DNA of 64,000 nt. It comes from Porticoccaceae bacterium LTM1. Lineage in GTDB: Bacteria; Pseudomonadota; Gammaproteobacteria; Pseudomonadales; Porticoccaceae. The position numbers and the translations under genes were made by a program. Under the pieces are notes generated by a model. It was not told where the DNA came from, did not search any database, and saw nothing but the letters and a program-made list of their open reading frames with translations. Below are positions 27,322 through 37,601 of this stretch, in pieces. The stretch covers positions 2,373,501 through 2,437,500 of the forward strand of contig CP127080.1 in assembly GCA_030252795.1 (NCBI GenBank). Reading direction: 5' to 3'. How positions within the stretch are numbered: position 1 is the first letter of the stretch; the number at the start of each line of letters is the position of its first letter.

Positions 27322-28842
27322 TCAGTTTTGAATCTGCAGTGCCTTTTCTTCGATTTTGGCTTTCCAGATTTGAGGACCGGTCTGGTGAACTGATACTCCG
27401 GTGGAATCCACCGCTACGGTCACCGGCATATCTTTGACTTCAAACTCGTATATTGCTTCCATCCCGAGTTCGGGGAAAGCAACCACTTCCGCATTGGTAA
27501 TGGCCTTGGAAACCAGATAGGCAGCTCCACCTACCGCCATCAGGTAAACCGCTTTGTTATCGCGAATGGCGTCGATGGCGGTCGGGCCGCGCTCGGCTTT
27601 ACCAATCATGCCTATCAAACCGGTTTGCTCCAGCATGGTGCGGGTAAATTTATCCATACGGGTGGCAGTAGTCGGTCCAGCCGGACCAACAACTTCACCT
27701 TCGACCGGATCTACCGGCCCAACGTAGTAGATAAAACGATTGGTCAGATCCACCGGCAACTTCTCACCTTTGGCTAGCATATCGATCATTTTCTTATGCG
27801 CGGCATCACGGCCGGTGAGCATTTTCCCAGACAACAATACTGTTTCACCCGGCTTGAGGGACTGGACTTCTTCGGGAGTTACGGTATCCAGGTTCAATCG
27901 GCGAACATCTTCACCAACTTCCCAGGTGATGTCCGGCCATTGATCAACATCGGGCGGTGTTTGCAGTGACGGCCCAGTGCCATCCAGTACAAAGTGTGTA
28001 TGGCGAGTAGCGGCACAGTTCGGAATCATGGCCACCGGCAGAGAAGCTGCGTGCGTTGGGTAATCCTTGATTTTCACATCAACTACAGTGGTCAAACCAC
28101 CCAGTCCCTGAGCACCAATGCCCAATGCGTTTACTGCATCCATAATTTCCAGACGCAGCTCTTCAATGCGATTTTGCGGTCCACGCTCACGAAGTTCATG
28201 AATATCGATTTCATCCATCAGGGATTCTTTGGCTAATACTGCTGCCTTTTCCATGGTGCCACCAATACCGATGCCCAGCATGCCGGGCGGGCACCAACCT
28301 GCCCCCATGGTCGGCAGGGTTTTCACTACCCAATCGACAATACTGTCGGACGGGTTGAGCATGACCATTTTCGATTTATTTTCCGAACCACCACCTTTAG
28401 CAGCAACGTCCACTTCCACCTTGTCACCCGGAACAATCTGGTAGTGAATAACCGCCGGAGTATTGTCCTTGGTGTTTTTGCGAGCGCCAGCCGGGTCTTG
28501 CAGAATTGAAGCACGGAGCACGTTATCCGGATGCAGGTAGGCGCGACGAACACCCTCGTTGATCATGTCATCAACACTCATATCGCCATCCCACTGCACA
28601 TTCATACCGATCTTGATAAAGACCGTTACGATGCCGGTATCCTGACAGATCGGACGGTGCCCCATGGCACTCATACGGGAATTAATCAGAATTTGTGCCA
28701 TTGCATCCTTGGCTGCCGGCGACTCCTCTTTCTGATACGCTTCGTAAACAGCATTGATATAGTCGAGCGGGTGGTAGTAAGAGATAAACTGAAGTGCGTC
28801 AGCTACGCTGTCAATGAGGTCATCTTGACGAATAATGGTCAT
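27322..28842 (-). CDS. fumA: Class I (iron-sulfur) fumarate hydratase
   Basis: This 506-aa [4Fe-4S] enzyme interconverts fumarate and malate in the citric acid cycle. The N-terminal half carries HRPICQDTGIVTVFIKIG, a Cys-bearing QDTG block, and GAGWCPPGMLGIGIGGTMEK. The third Cys is in MIPNCAATRHTHF. The C-terminal half has the swivelling domain with GPTTATRMDKFTRTM. No class II fumC is in the window. The upstream gene, 17 nt away, encodes a coiled-coil membrane protein. Class I fumarases are oxygen-sensitive, which fits use under low oxygen, though no fnr-type site was identified. Confidence 0.93.
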   Translation of the reverse strand: MTIIRQDDLIDSVADALQFISYYHPLDYINAVYEAYQKEESPAAKDAMAQILINSRMSAMGHRPICQDTGIVTVFIKIGMNVQWDGDMSVDDMINEGVRRAYLHPDNVLRASILQDPAGARKNTKDNTPAVIHYQIVPGDKVEVDVAAKGGGSENKSKMVMLNPSDSIVDWVVKTLPTMGAGWCPPGMLGIGIGGTMEKAAVLAKESLMDEIDIHELRERGPQNRIEELRLEIMDAVNALGIGAQGLGGLTTVVDVKIKDYPTHAASLPVAMIPNCAATRHTHFVLDGTGPSLQTPPDVDQWPDITWEVGEDVRRLNLDTVTPEEVQSLKPGETVLLSGKMLTGRDAAHKKMIDMLAKGEKLPVDLTNRFIYYVGPVDPVEGEVVGPAGPTTATRMDKFTRTMLEQTGLIGMIGKAERGPTAIDAIRDNKAVYLMAVGGAAYLVSKAITNAEVVAFPELGMEAIYEFEVKDMPVTVAVDSTGVSVHQTGPQIWKAKIEEKALQIQN

Positions 28843-28859
28843 TAGAGGTCTCGCGTTTC

Positions 28860-29660
28860 TTAATAGTTGGCACCAGCCGCTGGACTGGCGACCGGTGCAG
28901 ATTGTGATACGGAAGAGTTACTGCCTGTGAGCTGTTTACGCAATTGCAACAGCTCCTGATTAATTTGACGGCGGTATGCATCAATTGCTTCTACAGCTTC
29001 TTCACTGCTTTTAAGTCGTTTGTCGACATCCTGACGCCAGCGATTGAATGACTGGTCAATGGTATTGAGCTTGTCGGTGGTTTCTCGCAAGCGCTGCTGA
29101 ACATCTTCCATTTCGACGTTGGCCGCCAGGGTACTGGCGCTGATCTCTGCGAGTTTTTTGCTTGCCAGATCCAGGTTTTTACTAAGTTGGGCTACGGTGT
29201 TAACGGATTTTTCAAGCTTTGCAATACGACCGGTATTCTTGGCAGCTGTATCCTTGTTACTGGCGATATCTTTTTTATTGATATCGTAGGAAACGCCCCA
29301 CAGCTTTTTGATTTCAGCCCAATGCTTACCAAGCTCTTCTTCCTGCTCCTTGATCTTCAACTGCAGTGCCGCACCGGATTTACTGAGCGAATCATCGGTA
29401 GACGCAAGGCGAGCCTGCAAATTATCAAAGCTGCTCTGCAATGTAGTTAACTGCTGGTGTTGCTGCCAACCGAACCAGCCCATGGCACCGACCACCAATA
29501 CCAGCACAATCACCAGAATCTTCCAGGTCCCACCACCATTTCCAGAGGGTTCGGGGCGAGGGCGAGCGGCCGGTTTAGGTGCACCAGCTCTGTTACCGCG
29601 GGCACCAATGCGCTCATCCTGATCGGGGACAATACTGTTAAAGCCGTTCTGATCTGCCAT
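28860..29660 (-). CDS. Single-pass membrane protein with long coiled coil
   Basis: This 266-aa protein is not recognised. It has a basic/Pro-rich N-terminal tail (about residues 20-45, KPAARPRPEPSG), one transmembrane helix (about 47-68, ILVIVLVLVVGAMGWFG) and a long heptad-rich coiled coil to about residue 250. A Ser/Ala-rich tail follows. Such a layout suggests an inner-membrane scaffold or tether with the coil in the periplasm. The ATG at 29660 (MADQ) is favoured because GAGAG precedes it. Although upstream of fumA and close enough to share a message, no functional link is known. Confidence 0.65.
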   Translation of the reverse strand: MADQNGFNSIVPDQDERIGARGNRAGAPKPAARPRPEPSGNGGGTWKILVIVLVLVVGAMGWFGWQQHQQLTTLQSSFDNLQARLASTDDSLSKSGAALQLKIKEQEEELGKHWAEIKKLWGVSYDINKKDIASNKDTAAKNTGRIAKLEKSVNTVAQLSKNLDLASKKLAEISASTLAANVEMEDVQQRLRETTDKLNTIDQSFNRWRQDVDKRLKSSEEAVEAIDAYRRQINQELLQLRKQLTGSNSSVSQSAPVASPAAGANY

Positions 29661-29781
29661 AGTCGCTCTCATCGTGATTGTTCGCCAAACGGGTCATTAT
29701 ACACCCCTGTCACTCAATACAAGAGGGTTTGAATGTGGAGATATCCTCAATTCCAATCAGGGCCTGTTAACAGGCTCTAAC

Positions 29782-29811
29782 AAAAAAAAGCCGGCTAAGA
29801 AGCCGGCTTTT
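29782..29811. terminator. Terminator of the PuuD-like gene
   Basis: GCCGGCT-AAGA-AGCCGGC with an A-run before and T-run after forms a bidirectional stem; the minus-strand copy lies 23 nt after the stop codon at 29834. Confidence 0.85.
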
Positions 29812-29833
29812 CGTCGTAGATTGCAATGATGCT

Positions 29834-30454
29834 TTACAGGCAGCTCAACACAGCCGCCATCACCGCTGCAAGAACGATGCTGGATGTGATAACACCTTTA
29901 ACAGTTGTCATCGGCCCTTGTTTGCCGCAGATCGCATTAATCTCCAACAGCACTACAATGGCCAGCATAACGTACAGACCGGTGGAAGTACCTTGCGCCA
30001 TGTCGTAAGGAATGTGCTTGGAACCAAACATACCGAGCAGCATAGGACCGGAGAACAAAGTATTGGTACGTGAAGCCAGCAGGGCCTTGGCACCAGCAGC
30101 AGCAGCGTCACCCTCTTTCATGCCCAGGGCAATTTTCTGGTTCGGCCAGATGATACCCCATACGTTCAGGAACATCAGGGTACCCATCAGGGCACCTACG
30201 GCGATGTAATTGTTAAAGCCACCACCCAGGGTGTACCACAGGTAAGCACCGGTCAGGAAGGTAAACAGCGCGCCCCAGCGGAACCACCACAGAGCGGCAG
30301 GTGCCAGGTGTTTTTTGGCGTCAGCCAGTGCTTCCGGTGTGGCTTTTTTGAAGTAGCCACCCTGGACAAAGTTGAAGTAGTAGAGGAAGCCGATCCAGGT
30401 GATACCGAACAGGCCGTGACCCCAACGGGCCAGAAACTCGATAATTTGTTCCAT
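29834..30454 (-). CDS. PuuD-type membrane protein (Urate_ox_N family) lacking the cytochrome c domain
   Basis: This 206-aa membrane protein resembles the N-terminal, membrane half of urate hydroxylase PuuD (WGHGLFGITWIGFLYYFNFVQ). About six hydrophobic segments are seen. Full PuuD carries a C-terminal cytochrome c domain (CxxCH); this protein ends after the last membrane span with no CxxCH. Purine-degradation genes are absent around it. So it is a stand-alone membrane relative, with function to be defined. The initiation codon is an ATG with AAGG just upstream (minus-strand ...TAAAAGGGTTTTGCT). Confidence 0.6.
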   Translation of the reverse strand: MEQIIEFLARWGHGLFGITWIGFLYYFNFVQGGYFKKATPEALADAKKHLAPAALWWFRWGALFTFLTGAYLWYTLGGGFNNYIAVGALMGTLMFLNVWGIIWPNQKIALGMKEGDAAAAGAKALLASRTNTLFSGPMLLGMFGSKHIPYDMAQGTSTGLYVMLAIVVLLEINAICGKQGPMTTVKGVITSSIVLAAVMAAVLSCL

Positions 30455-30917
30455 AGCAAAACCCTTTTATTGGTCTGTTTGTAAGTGGTTAGCCACACCC
30501 CGATGCCTAGTGATTTGGTTTTTTTATGGGTATGCAGCCTCTGAGCCCCTCCATTTTAGTTGCCTGAACTCTAAAATGAAACGGCTTTTCCATCCTCATT
30601 CGAAGCTACATACTTGGAAACCTGGCCCACAGTCCCATAAATTTTATCCAGAGTTCTAAAACTCATCGACCGGCACTGGACAAATATGAATACTTTTCCT
30701 TCTCTCAATAAAAGCAGTGGCGACTGACAACCTCAGCCTTTTTTGATGAATTGTTATTAGTGGAGCATCAAATACGTGAAAAGTCACTATGATTGGGTAG
30801 AGACTGGAACTAATTAACCTTTGAGATTAAGCAGCTAACCATTTAAATGAGTTTTTCTCTTTCGAGAAAAAAAACCCGGCAATGCCGGGCTTTTTTATAG
30901 CTGGAATAGTGAGCGAC
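30455..30917. other. 463-bp gap, no gene seen
   Basis: No reading frame with a ribosome site stands out. It holds an 8-bp perfect inverted repeat (CATTTTAG/CTAAAATG, 30552-30578) with an 11-nt loop, and the groEL terminator near its right end. The promoter of the PuuD-like gene must lie in the first 100 bp. Confidence 0.5.
30867..30897 (-). terminator. groEL terminator
   Basis: CCCGGCATTGCCGGG, with an A/T-run on the outer sides, lies 20 nt after the groEL stop codon. A neighbouring hairpin GTTTTTCTC-TTTC-GAGAAAAAAAAC (about 30851-30875) sits beside it. Confidence 0.85.
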
Positions 30918-32573
<1,656 letters not shown>

Positions 32574-32599
32574 TTAATCTGTTGCGTTGTGATTAATCG

Positions 32600-32775
32600 A
32601 GGCTTAAGTCTCAATTACGCCAAAAATTTTTTCTCTTGGCGCCAGGCTTACGCCTCAATGACACCAAAAATTTTTTCTCTTGGCGCCAGGCTTACGCCTC
32701 AATGACACCAAAAATTTTTTCTCTTGGCGCCAGGCTTACGCCTCAATGACACCAAAAATTTCATTCTCGCTCATG
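32600..32775 (-). repeat. 44-bp tandem repeat (4 units) that duplicates the groES 3' end
   Basis: Four successive units (32600, 32644, 32688 and 32732) repeat with exact 44-bp period. The unit covers the last groES codons (IFGVIEA), its stop, and a spacer with GGCGCC and an A/T run. The most distal unit is diverged: it still reads IFGVIE followed by Thr and a stop. The other two spacer copies are near-identical to the groES end. A 44-bp step changes reading frame, so the copies are not translated in register with groES. Confidence 0.9.
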
Positions 32776-33029
32776 ATGATCAGTTCTTCGCCGTCCACTT
32801 TGACGGTGTTGCTGCCGGCGTAAGGGCCAAATACAACCTGATCACCTACTTTCACAGATACTGGGCGAACTTCGCCGTTATCCAGTACTTTGCCCTCACC
32901 CACGGCAACTACTTCGCCCTGGTTGGGTTTTTCCTTGGCAGCGCCCGGCAGCAGGATGCCACCAGCAGTTTTCTCTTCCTCTTCCTTGCGGCGAACTACG
33001 ACGCGGTCGTACAACGGACGAATTTTCAT
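32736..33029 (-). CDS. groES: Co-chaperonin GroES
   Basis: Hsp10 lid of the GroEL cage, 97 aa: [14 protein letters not shown] at the start, the mobile loop [15 protein letters not shown], and the C-terminal EIFGVIEA. The true start is the ATG at 33029, with GGAG just upstream; a frame open to 33134 crosses the promoter and is not translated. Its last 40 bp are the source unit of the tandem repeat that follows. Confidence 0.98.
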   Translation of the reverse strand: MKIRPLYDRVVVRRKEEEEKTAGGILLPGAAKEKPNQGEVVAVGEGKVLDNGEVRPVSVKVGDQVVFGPYAGSNTVKVDGEELIIMSENEIFGVIEA

Positions 33030-33117
33030 TTCAGCTGTCTCCAACTTTTTCAGAACAATCAAATATTGGTGTATTGCTACATGTGTAGTGCGAGCTGACG
33101 CTTCGCGATGTAATGCT

Positions 33118-33145
33118 AGATGGTGTCGTCTCAAGCGTTTTCAAG
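33118..33145 (-). promoter_or_regulatory. Heat-shock (sigma-32) promoter of groESL
   Basis: On the minus strand, CTTGAAA (33145-33139) is followed after 13 bp by CACCATCT, one mismatch from CCCCATnT. It lies about 90 nt before the groES ATG. No CIRCE dyad is seen. Confidence 0.75.
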
Positions 33146-33235
33146 GCCGACACCGAAATTTTTAGCCCGGTTATGAGGGCAATGGCTATTTCGGGGCTAA
33201 GTAGAGAATTTCAAGGGGATAATCAGCCTGAGAAC

Positions 33236-33697
33236 TCAATCCTCACGACGATAATCCCCCTCCAGAACATTTGAATCATTGCGCGACGACTTGGTCTCGG
33301 TGCGATGTTCGTAAACCTGGCCACCCTGCCAGCTTGTGTGACTGGTAACGGTCATTCGGGTACTGAGTTTCTTGAACAGCCAACGGCGAAAGGCGGGCGT
33401 CAATCCGGCAAAACCGATGGCATCGGTGACAAACCCCGGGGTCAGCAGCAGCGCGCCGCTCACCGCCAACATCAACCCCTCAACCATCTCCTGGGCCGGC
33501 AGCTCGCCACGCTGCATCTTCAGGTTGCTGCGACTGAGGGTATCAAAGCCTTGCTTGCGCAACATAGCAAAACCGATAGCGGCAGTGAGCAGCACCAGTC
33601 CGATGGTCGGCGCCGCGCCTATCACGCCACCCACTTCGATCAGCAGCCACATCTCGACAATGGGCATAACAATAAACAGCAACAACAGTGCGCGCAT
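33236..33697 (-). CDS. fxsA: FxsA family membrane protein
   Basis: This 153-aa inner-membrane protein shows two N-terminal hydrophobic hairpins (MRALLLLFIVMPIVEMWLLI, then GLVLLTAAIGFAML) and the conserved QRGELPAQEMVEGLML and LLLTPGFVTDAIGF blocks. The C-terminal 35 residues are hydrophilic. E. coli FxsA modulates exclusion of phage T7 by F plasmid. It lies just upstream of groESL, as in many gammas, but is separated by the heat-shock promoter. Confidence 0.9.
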   Translation of the reverse strand: MRALLLLFIVMPIVEMWLLIEVGGVIGAAPTIGLVLLTAAIGFAMLRKQGFDTLSRSNLKMQRGELPAQEMVEGLMLAVSGALLLTPGFVTDAIGFAGLTPAFRRWLFKKLSTRMTVTSHTSWQGGQVYEHRTETKSSRNDSNVLEGDYRRED

Positions 33698-33791
33698 GGC
33701 GTGACCTCGAAAGGTTAGAGGATTTGTTTAGGCAATATTGTCTATGTGGCGACGATTGGCGATTTTTCAACCATGGCTCTAGCCGGAGTAC

Positions 33792-34085
33792 TCAACTTCG
33801 GGGGGGCTGCTGCTCCAGATTCGCCTTTCTCAACCGGGTCACAGTGAGGGCAACGGCAATATTCAGGGAGGCAGTACCGAGAAAGGCCACAATGGCGACC
33901 CAGTCGAGGTATTTCTGGGTGTAGATGTACAGACAGATATTGGCTACTGCAAACAGCCACCAGGCCAGTGCACTTACACTGCCGGCGTAGCCGCGTTTCA
34001 ACATCGCCAGCAGCTGAACTAATGCTGCACAGGGAAACACAATGGCGGGAATAATTCCCAGTGTATGCGCAATGGACTCACTCAT
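33792..34085 (-). CDS. Small three-span membrane protein, PQ-loop/SemiSWEET-like
   Basis: This 97-aa protein has three hydrophobic helices (about residues 7-28, 36-58 and 62-83). The size and the SVSALAWWLFAVANICLYIY block are like small PQ-loop or SemiSWEET transporters that work as dimers. No clear PQ motif is present. Function is uncertain; it could carry a small sugar or other metabolite. It lies 35 nt downstream of the flavin reductase gene, possibly in the same message. Confidence 0.55.
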   Translation of the reverse strand: MSESIAHTLGIIPAIVFPCAALVQLLAMLKRGYAGSVSALAWWLFAVANICLYIYTQKYLDWVAIVAFLGTASLNIAVALTVTRLRKANLEQQPPRS

Positions 34086-34120
34086 GATCTGCTCCTGTGT
34101 CAGGGCCTGTTAACACTAAT

Positions 34121-34744
34121 TTATTTGGGGCGCGGTATATCGATGATTCCGCCCAGTGTGCCGTACTCCGTGCCACCCAAGCGCGCCAACGGGTCTATTC
34201 GTTCGGCATTGATTTTGTGCCTGCCCCTGGAGTCGGTCTCTACTGCCCGGTCATCCACAAACAAGCCTTTGATTTCGAGAAACAGCAATGTCTGCGGCCC
34301 ATTGCCGATCTCTTTCACCTCGTACAACTCACAAGCATAGGCCAATCGACAGTCTTTCACTCTGGGAATAGAGAAGCCTTCAAACTCGGTCAGTTCCAGA
34401 TCGACATTGGCAAGTTCAGATTCTCCGTGAGCCAGAGTGCGAGACGTCTCTGTAACCATCGCCGCTTGCTCTCGATGGGGAATATGCACCACACAATGTT
34501 TGCGTTCGGTAAGGTTCACAATGGTGTCTTTCTTTTCACCGGTGGGCTTGTGGCCAATGGAAACCATCAACAGTGGCGGATCGGAACAGATAGCATTGAA
34601 ATAGGAAAACGGCGCCAGGTTGTAACCGCCATCGCCATTATTCGACAGGATCCAGGCGATGGGCCGAGGCAGCACGCTCTGGATCATCGTAAAGTAGCGC
34701 TGGTTGGCAGAAAGCTCTTCAAAATCGAAATACATACCACTCAC
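34121..34744 (-). CDS. Flavin reductase family protein
   Basis: This 207-aa FMN-binding split-barrel protein has RPIAWILSNNGDGGYNLAPFSYFNAICSDPPLLM, the flavin-pocket stretch (here broken up: RPIAWILS, then NLAPFSYFNA, then DPPLLMVS). Such proteins supply reduced flavin to monooxygenases or act as FMN enzymes. No partner oxygenase is adjacent. The upstream DUF2799 gene is 14 nt away on the same strand. Confidence 0.8.
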   Translation of the reverse strand: MSGMYFDFEELSANQRYFTMIQSVLPRPIAWILSNNGDGGYNLAPFSYFNAICSDPPLLMVSIGHKPTGEKKDTIVNLTERKHCVVHIPHREQAAMVTETSRTLAHGESELANVDLELTEFEGFSIPRVKDCRLAYACELYEVKEIGNGPQTLLFLEIKGLFVDDRAVETDSRGRHKINAERIDPLARLGGTEYGTLGGIIDIPRPK

Positions 34745-34758
34745 TTATTGCAGGTCAC

Positions 34759-35385
34759 TCAACGATAAAAAGACGGCAACGGTATCTCACTGTACTCAGC
34801 TTCTTTTACCGCTTTCAGCTTTTCCAGTTCAACCACTTTTACTTCCAGTTCACCAATTTCCTGCTGGTGTTCCTTAATTTCATCCAACAGTTCGGCTCGG
34901 CGTTTTTCGGTAGTTTTGTCACTGATCACCGCTGCTTCTTTCTCTTTCACCATCTCGCTGAGCTTTTTGATACGTGAATGACTGCTGGCGATTGAGCCAG
35001 CGTATTGGCTGATTACACTGGTAAAAGCAAAGTGATCCTGACCGAGGTGGAAAGCATCCAGAAATTCGTTTTCGAGATCCTGGGGGCAGAAGCCGTTGTA
35101 TCGGCCGCCGCGCTTGCCCAACTCAAAACCATTGGCCGGAGTGCAGTACTCGCGCAGTCCTTCAGCATGGCCGGTGCGGTAAGCGTCAAAATCCGGGGTA
35201 ATACCGTAATCGGCACAGGCTTTACGATGTTCAGCGATTCGACTGGAAGGCAGGCCGCGTGCGCCATCCTCAAAGCCGATCAGTTGCCAATCGGCGGTCA
35301 GGCATTCAGACTCACTCAATGTGCCGCAACCCGTCAGAGTGATGGCGGCAGCGAACACTACTCCAAAACTGTTTTTAATTCTCAT
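34759..35385 (-). CDS. DUF2799 lipoprotein
   Basis: This 208-aa lipoprotein has a lipobox signal (ITLTGC) and an N-terminal DUF2799 domain (DWQLIGFEDGARGL, HRKACADYGITPDFDAYRTG, and YCTPANGFELGKRGG with YNGFCP). The second half is a charged heptad-like coiled coil (about residues 135-200). The anchored half probably faces the periplasm. The role is unknown; DUF2799 proteins occur widely in Gammaproteobacteria. Confidence 0.8.
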   Translation of the reverse strand: MRIKNSFGVVFAAAITLTGCGTLSESECLTADWQLIGFEDGARGLPSSRIAEHRKACADYGITPDFDAYRTGHAEGLREYCTPANGFELGKRGGRYNGFCPQDLENEFLDAFHLGQDHFAFTSVISQYAGSIASSHSRIKKLSEMVKEKEAAVISDKTTEKRRAELLDEIKEHQQEIGELEVKVVELEKLKAVKEAEYSEIPLPSFYR

Positions 35386-35493
35386 TATTGATCCCCCAAA
35401 AGATAGTCGCAGTGTAACCTACACACTGAGTAAGAACGAGTCGACGTACGCCGTCACGAAATCATCTAAAAGGCACGTCTAAAATCATCTCCC

Positions 35494-35527
35494 AAAAAAA
35501 AAGCCCCACCGATATGGCAGGGCTTTA
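35494..35527 (-). terminator. Terminator of the second mini-protein gene
   Basis: On the minus strand, AAAGCCCTGCC and GGTGGGGCTTT form an imperfect stem followed by a long T-run, about 30 nt after the stop codon. Confidence 0.75.
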
Positions 35528-35556
35528 TTCGATCAGCTGGTGGCCAGCGATTAACA

Positions 35557-35643
35557 TCATTTGATACTGTCCTTCAGGTCATCAGCAGCAATGGCCGACA
35601 TCAGCAACCCGGTAATAGCAAAAATAGTGTACATAACAATCAT
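35557..35643 (-). CDS. 28-residue hydrophobic mini-protein, paralogue of the one at 24.1 kb
   Basis: This 28-codon gene starts with ATG behind a strong GGAGAAAGG ribosome site and ends with TGA. The peptide is a hydrophobic helix with TGLLMSAIAADDLK and a short polar tail. It matches the 24071-24154 peptide in 14 consecutive positions with one change (V to M), and in the Met-Ile start. Each gene has its own ribosome site and terminator, so these are probably paired paralogues of an unassigned small membrane peptide family. Confidence 0.75.
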   Translation of the reverse strand: MIVMYTIFAITGLLMSAIAADDLKDSIK

Positions 35644-35817
35644 GACCTTTCTCCTTCGTTTGTTGAGTGCGTTTGTTAATGCGCGGTGTTTCGATGGAGT
35701 GAATTATGGGACAGGTCAATGTTAAGTTGGGTAGCTGAAGCGTAAAGATGGGTAAAAATCCAGCATCTATTCCTATCCACTGAATTTTTACCCCTCAAAA
35801 ACGCTAATTGCAGGGCA

Positions 35818-37104
35818 TCAAGCCACTGACTTGCGCGCCGGTTTACGACGGCGAGCCCGACGAGGGCGATCCGTTTTTTCCTGGCTATCTCGATTGGAAG
35901 TTGGCTTATTGTTCGATCGTCCTCGTCCGCGAGGTTGAGGTTTTGGTTTGGCCGCCAACTGCTCAGCGGTTTCCTGCTCGAATCCGTCCACCACCTGCCG
36001 GTCAATCTTGCGTTTAATCAGCTTCTCAATGGCATTCAGCAACTTATTCTCTTCTGCTGACACCAACGACACCGCCTGACCTTCTGCTCCAGCGCGACCG
36101 GTACGACCAATTCTGTGCACATAGTCTTCAGAGACATTGGGCAACTCGTAATTGACCACGTGGGGCAGCTTGTCGATATCGATACCTCTAGCAGCAATAT
36201 CCGTAGCCACCAGAGTGCGCACTTTGCCCGCTTTAAAGCCGGCCAGTGCCTGGGTGCGGGCGTTCTGGCTTTTGTTGCCGTGAATGGCGGCCGCCGTTAT
36301 ACCATCACTTTCCAACTGTTTTACGAGACGGTTAGCACCATGTTTGGTTCGGGTAAACACCAGCACCTGGTGCCAATTTCCATCGCTGATCAACTTTGAC
36401 AACAATTCCCGCTTCTGATTTTGCGCCACCGGATAAACCAATTGACTGACGGTCTCGGCAGCGGTATTGCGACGCGCCACTTCCACTTCTGCCGGATTGT
36501 TGAGAATGCCATCGGCCAGCTGTTTGATCTCATTGGAATAGGTCGCCGAAAACAACAGGTTTTGGCGTTTGCCCGGCAACAACTTCAGCACCCGGCGAAT
36601 ATCGTGAATAAAGCCCATATCCAGCATACGGTCAGCTTCATCCAGCACCAGAATCTCTACCCCCGACAGATCCAGGGTTTTCTGTCCGGCGTGATCCAGC
36701 AGGCGGCCAGGAGTAGCCACCAGAATATCAACTCCACGACGCAATCGATCGATCTGGGGGTTGATGTTAACGCCACCAAAAATCACCTGGGACTTGAGTG
36801 GTAACTTCCCACCATAGTTTTCCACGCTCTCCCCTACCTGAGCGGCCAATTCCCGTGTTGGTGTCAACACCAACGCGCGGGGTTTGGGCCCCCTATGTGG
36901 CTTTCCGCGACTGCTCAGCAAGTGCAGCAATGGCAAAGTAAAACCGGCAGTTTTACCGGTACCGGTTTGCGCTCCGGCCAGCACATCACGGCCCTGCAGT
37001 ACGAGCGGAATGGCTTGCGCCTGAATGGGGGTAGGTGTGCTATAGCCCTGGGCAGCAATAGCCGCCAACAGCTCGGCGCGCAGGCCAAGTTGGTCAAAAG
37101 ACAT
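35818..37104 (-). CDS. rhlE: DEAD-box RNA helicase, RhlE-like
   Basis: This 428-aa ATP-dependent RNA helicase has FDQLGL (Q-motif region), Walker [17 protein letters not shown] in [16 protein letters not shown] in FSATYSNE, and the [10 protein letters not shown] block. The C-terminus is basic (GRGRSNNKP... [12 protein letters not shown]) as in RhlE. A -like label is used because RhlE, SrmB and others share these motifs. The minus-strand spacer before its ATG contains a direct repeat ACTTATGTAAAAGT/ACTTACGTAAAAAT. Confidence 0.88.
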   Translation of the reverse strand: MSFDQLGLRAELLAAIAAQGYSTPTPIQAQAIPLVLQGRDVLAGAQTGTGKTAGFTLPLLHLLSSRGKPHRGPKPRALVLTPTRELAAQVGESVENYGGKLPLKSQVIFGGVNINPQIDRLRRGVDILVATPGRLLDHAGQKTLDLSGVEILVLDEADRMLDMGFIHDIRRVLKLLPGKRQNLLFSATYSNEIKQLADGILNNPAEVEVARRNTAAETVSQLVYPVAQNQKRELLSKLISDGNWHQVLVFTRTKHGANRLVKQLESDGITAAAIHGNKSQNARTQALAGFKAGKVRTLVATDIAARGIDIDKLPHVVNYELPNVSEDYVHRIGRTGRAGAEGQAVSLVSAEENKLLNAIEKLIKRKIDRQVVDGFEQETAEQLAAKPKPQPRGRGRSNNKPTSNRDSQEKTDRPRRARRRKPARKSVA

Positions 37105-37364
37105 AAAAATCCTGATTACTTATGTAAAAGTACTTACGTAAAAATGTATCAATCGATACGGGAGGAACCAGCTCTTGGAAGAGGCCGGTCAAGGTACCTG
37201 ATGAGTGCTGAAAATGTTTCAGCGTAAAACTGGTTAGTTATGATGCCGACCGGATGACGTCAAGGCGCGGAGGATACAGCAGGCTGATATAGAAAGATAG
37301 CCATATTACCATCTTGGTCATGAACCCCTTAGAGTAGCGTTCATGATTATTAATACTAAGTTCA

Positions 37365-37571
37365 CTATTTATCGGTTTTGCAAGCAAAGAAAAAAACTGC
37401 AATAGCAATAGAAACAAATGTGAACACTCTAAGAGCTTTTAAAATATTATCTTTCGATAATAGTTCCGTTGTAGAGCCATCCACATTAAATGAAGACTTT
37501 AAAAGGCTCGCTGCGAATGCCAGCAAAATAAAAAATATTACAACTACCGTCGCTATAACTTTATCTTTCAT
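37365..37571 (-). CDS. Small two-span membrane protein (AT-rich stretch)
   Basis: This 68-aa frame has two hydrophobic helices (about residues 5-25 and 45-63) and lies in a stretch visibly richer in A and T than its neighbours. A weak GGAT lies upstream of the ATG. It ends directly before a highly expressed-looking helicase region on the same strand. Base composition suggests foreign origin or weak constraint. I do not recognise the family. It may be a spurious frame. Confidence 0.4.
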   Translation of the reverse strand: MKDKVIATVVVIFFILLAFAASLLKSSFNVDGSTTELLSKDNILKALRVFTFVSIAIAVFFFACKTDK

Positions 37572-37601
37572 GGCATGTTTGACATCCAGTTAATTCGCTC
37601 T

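Noticed and set aside
32736-33134. A longer GroES starting at 33134
   Set aside because: The extra 35 codons cross the sigma-32 promoter and 5' leader; the ATG at 33029 has a ribosome site and gives the normal GroES length.
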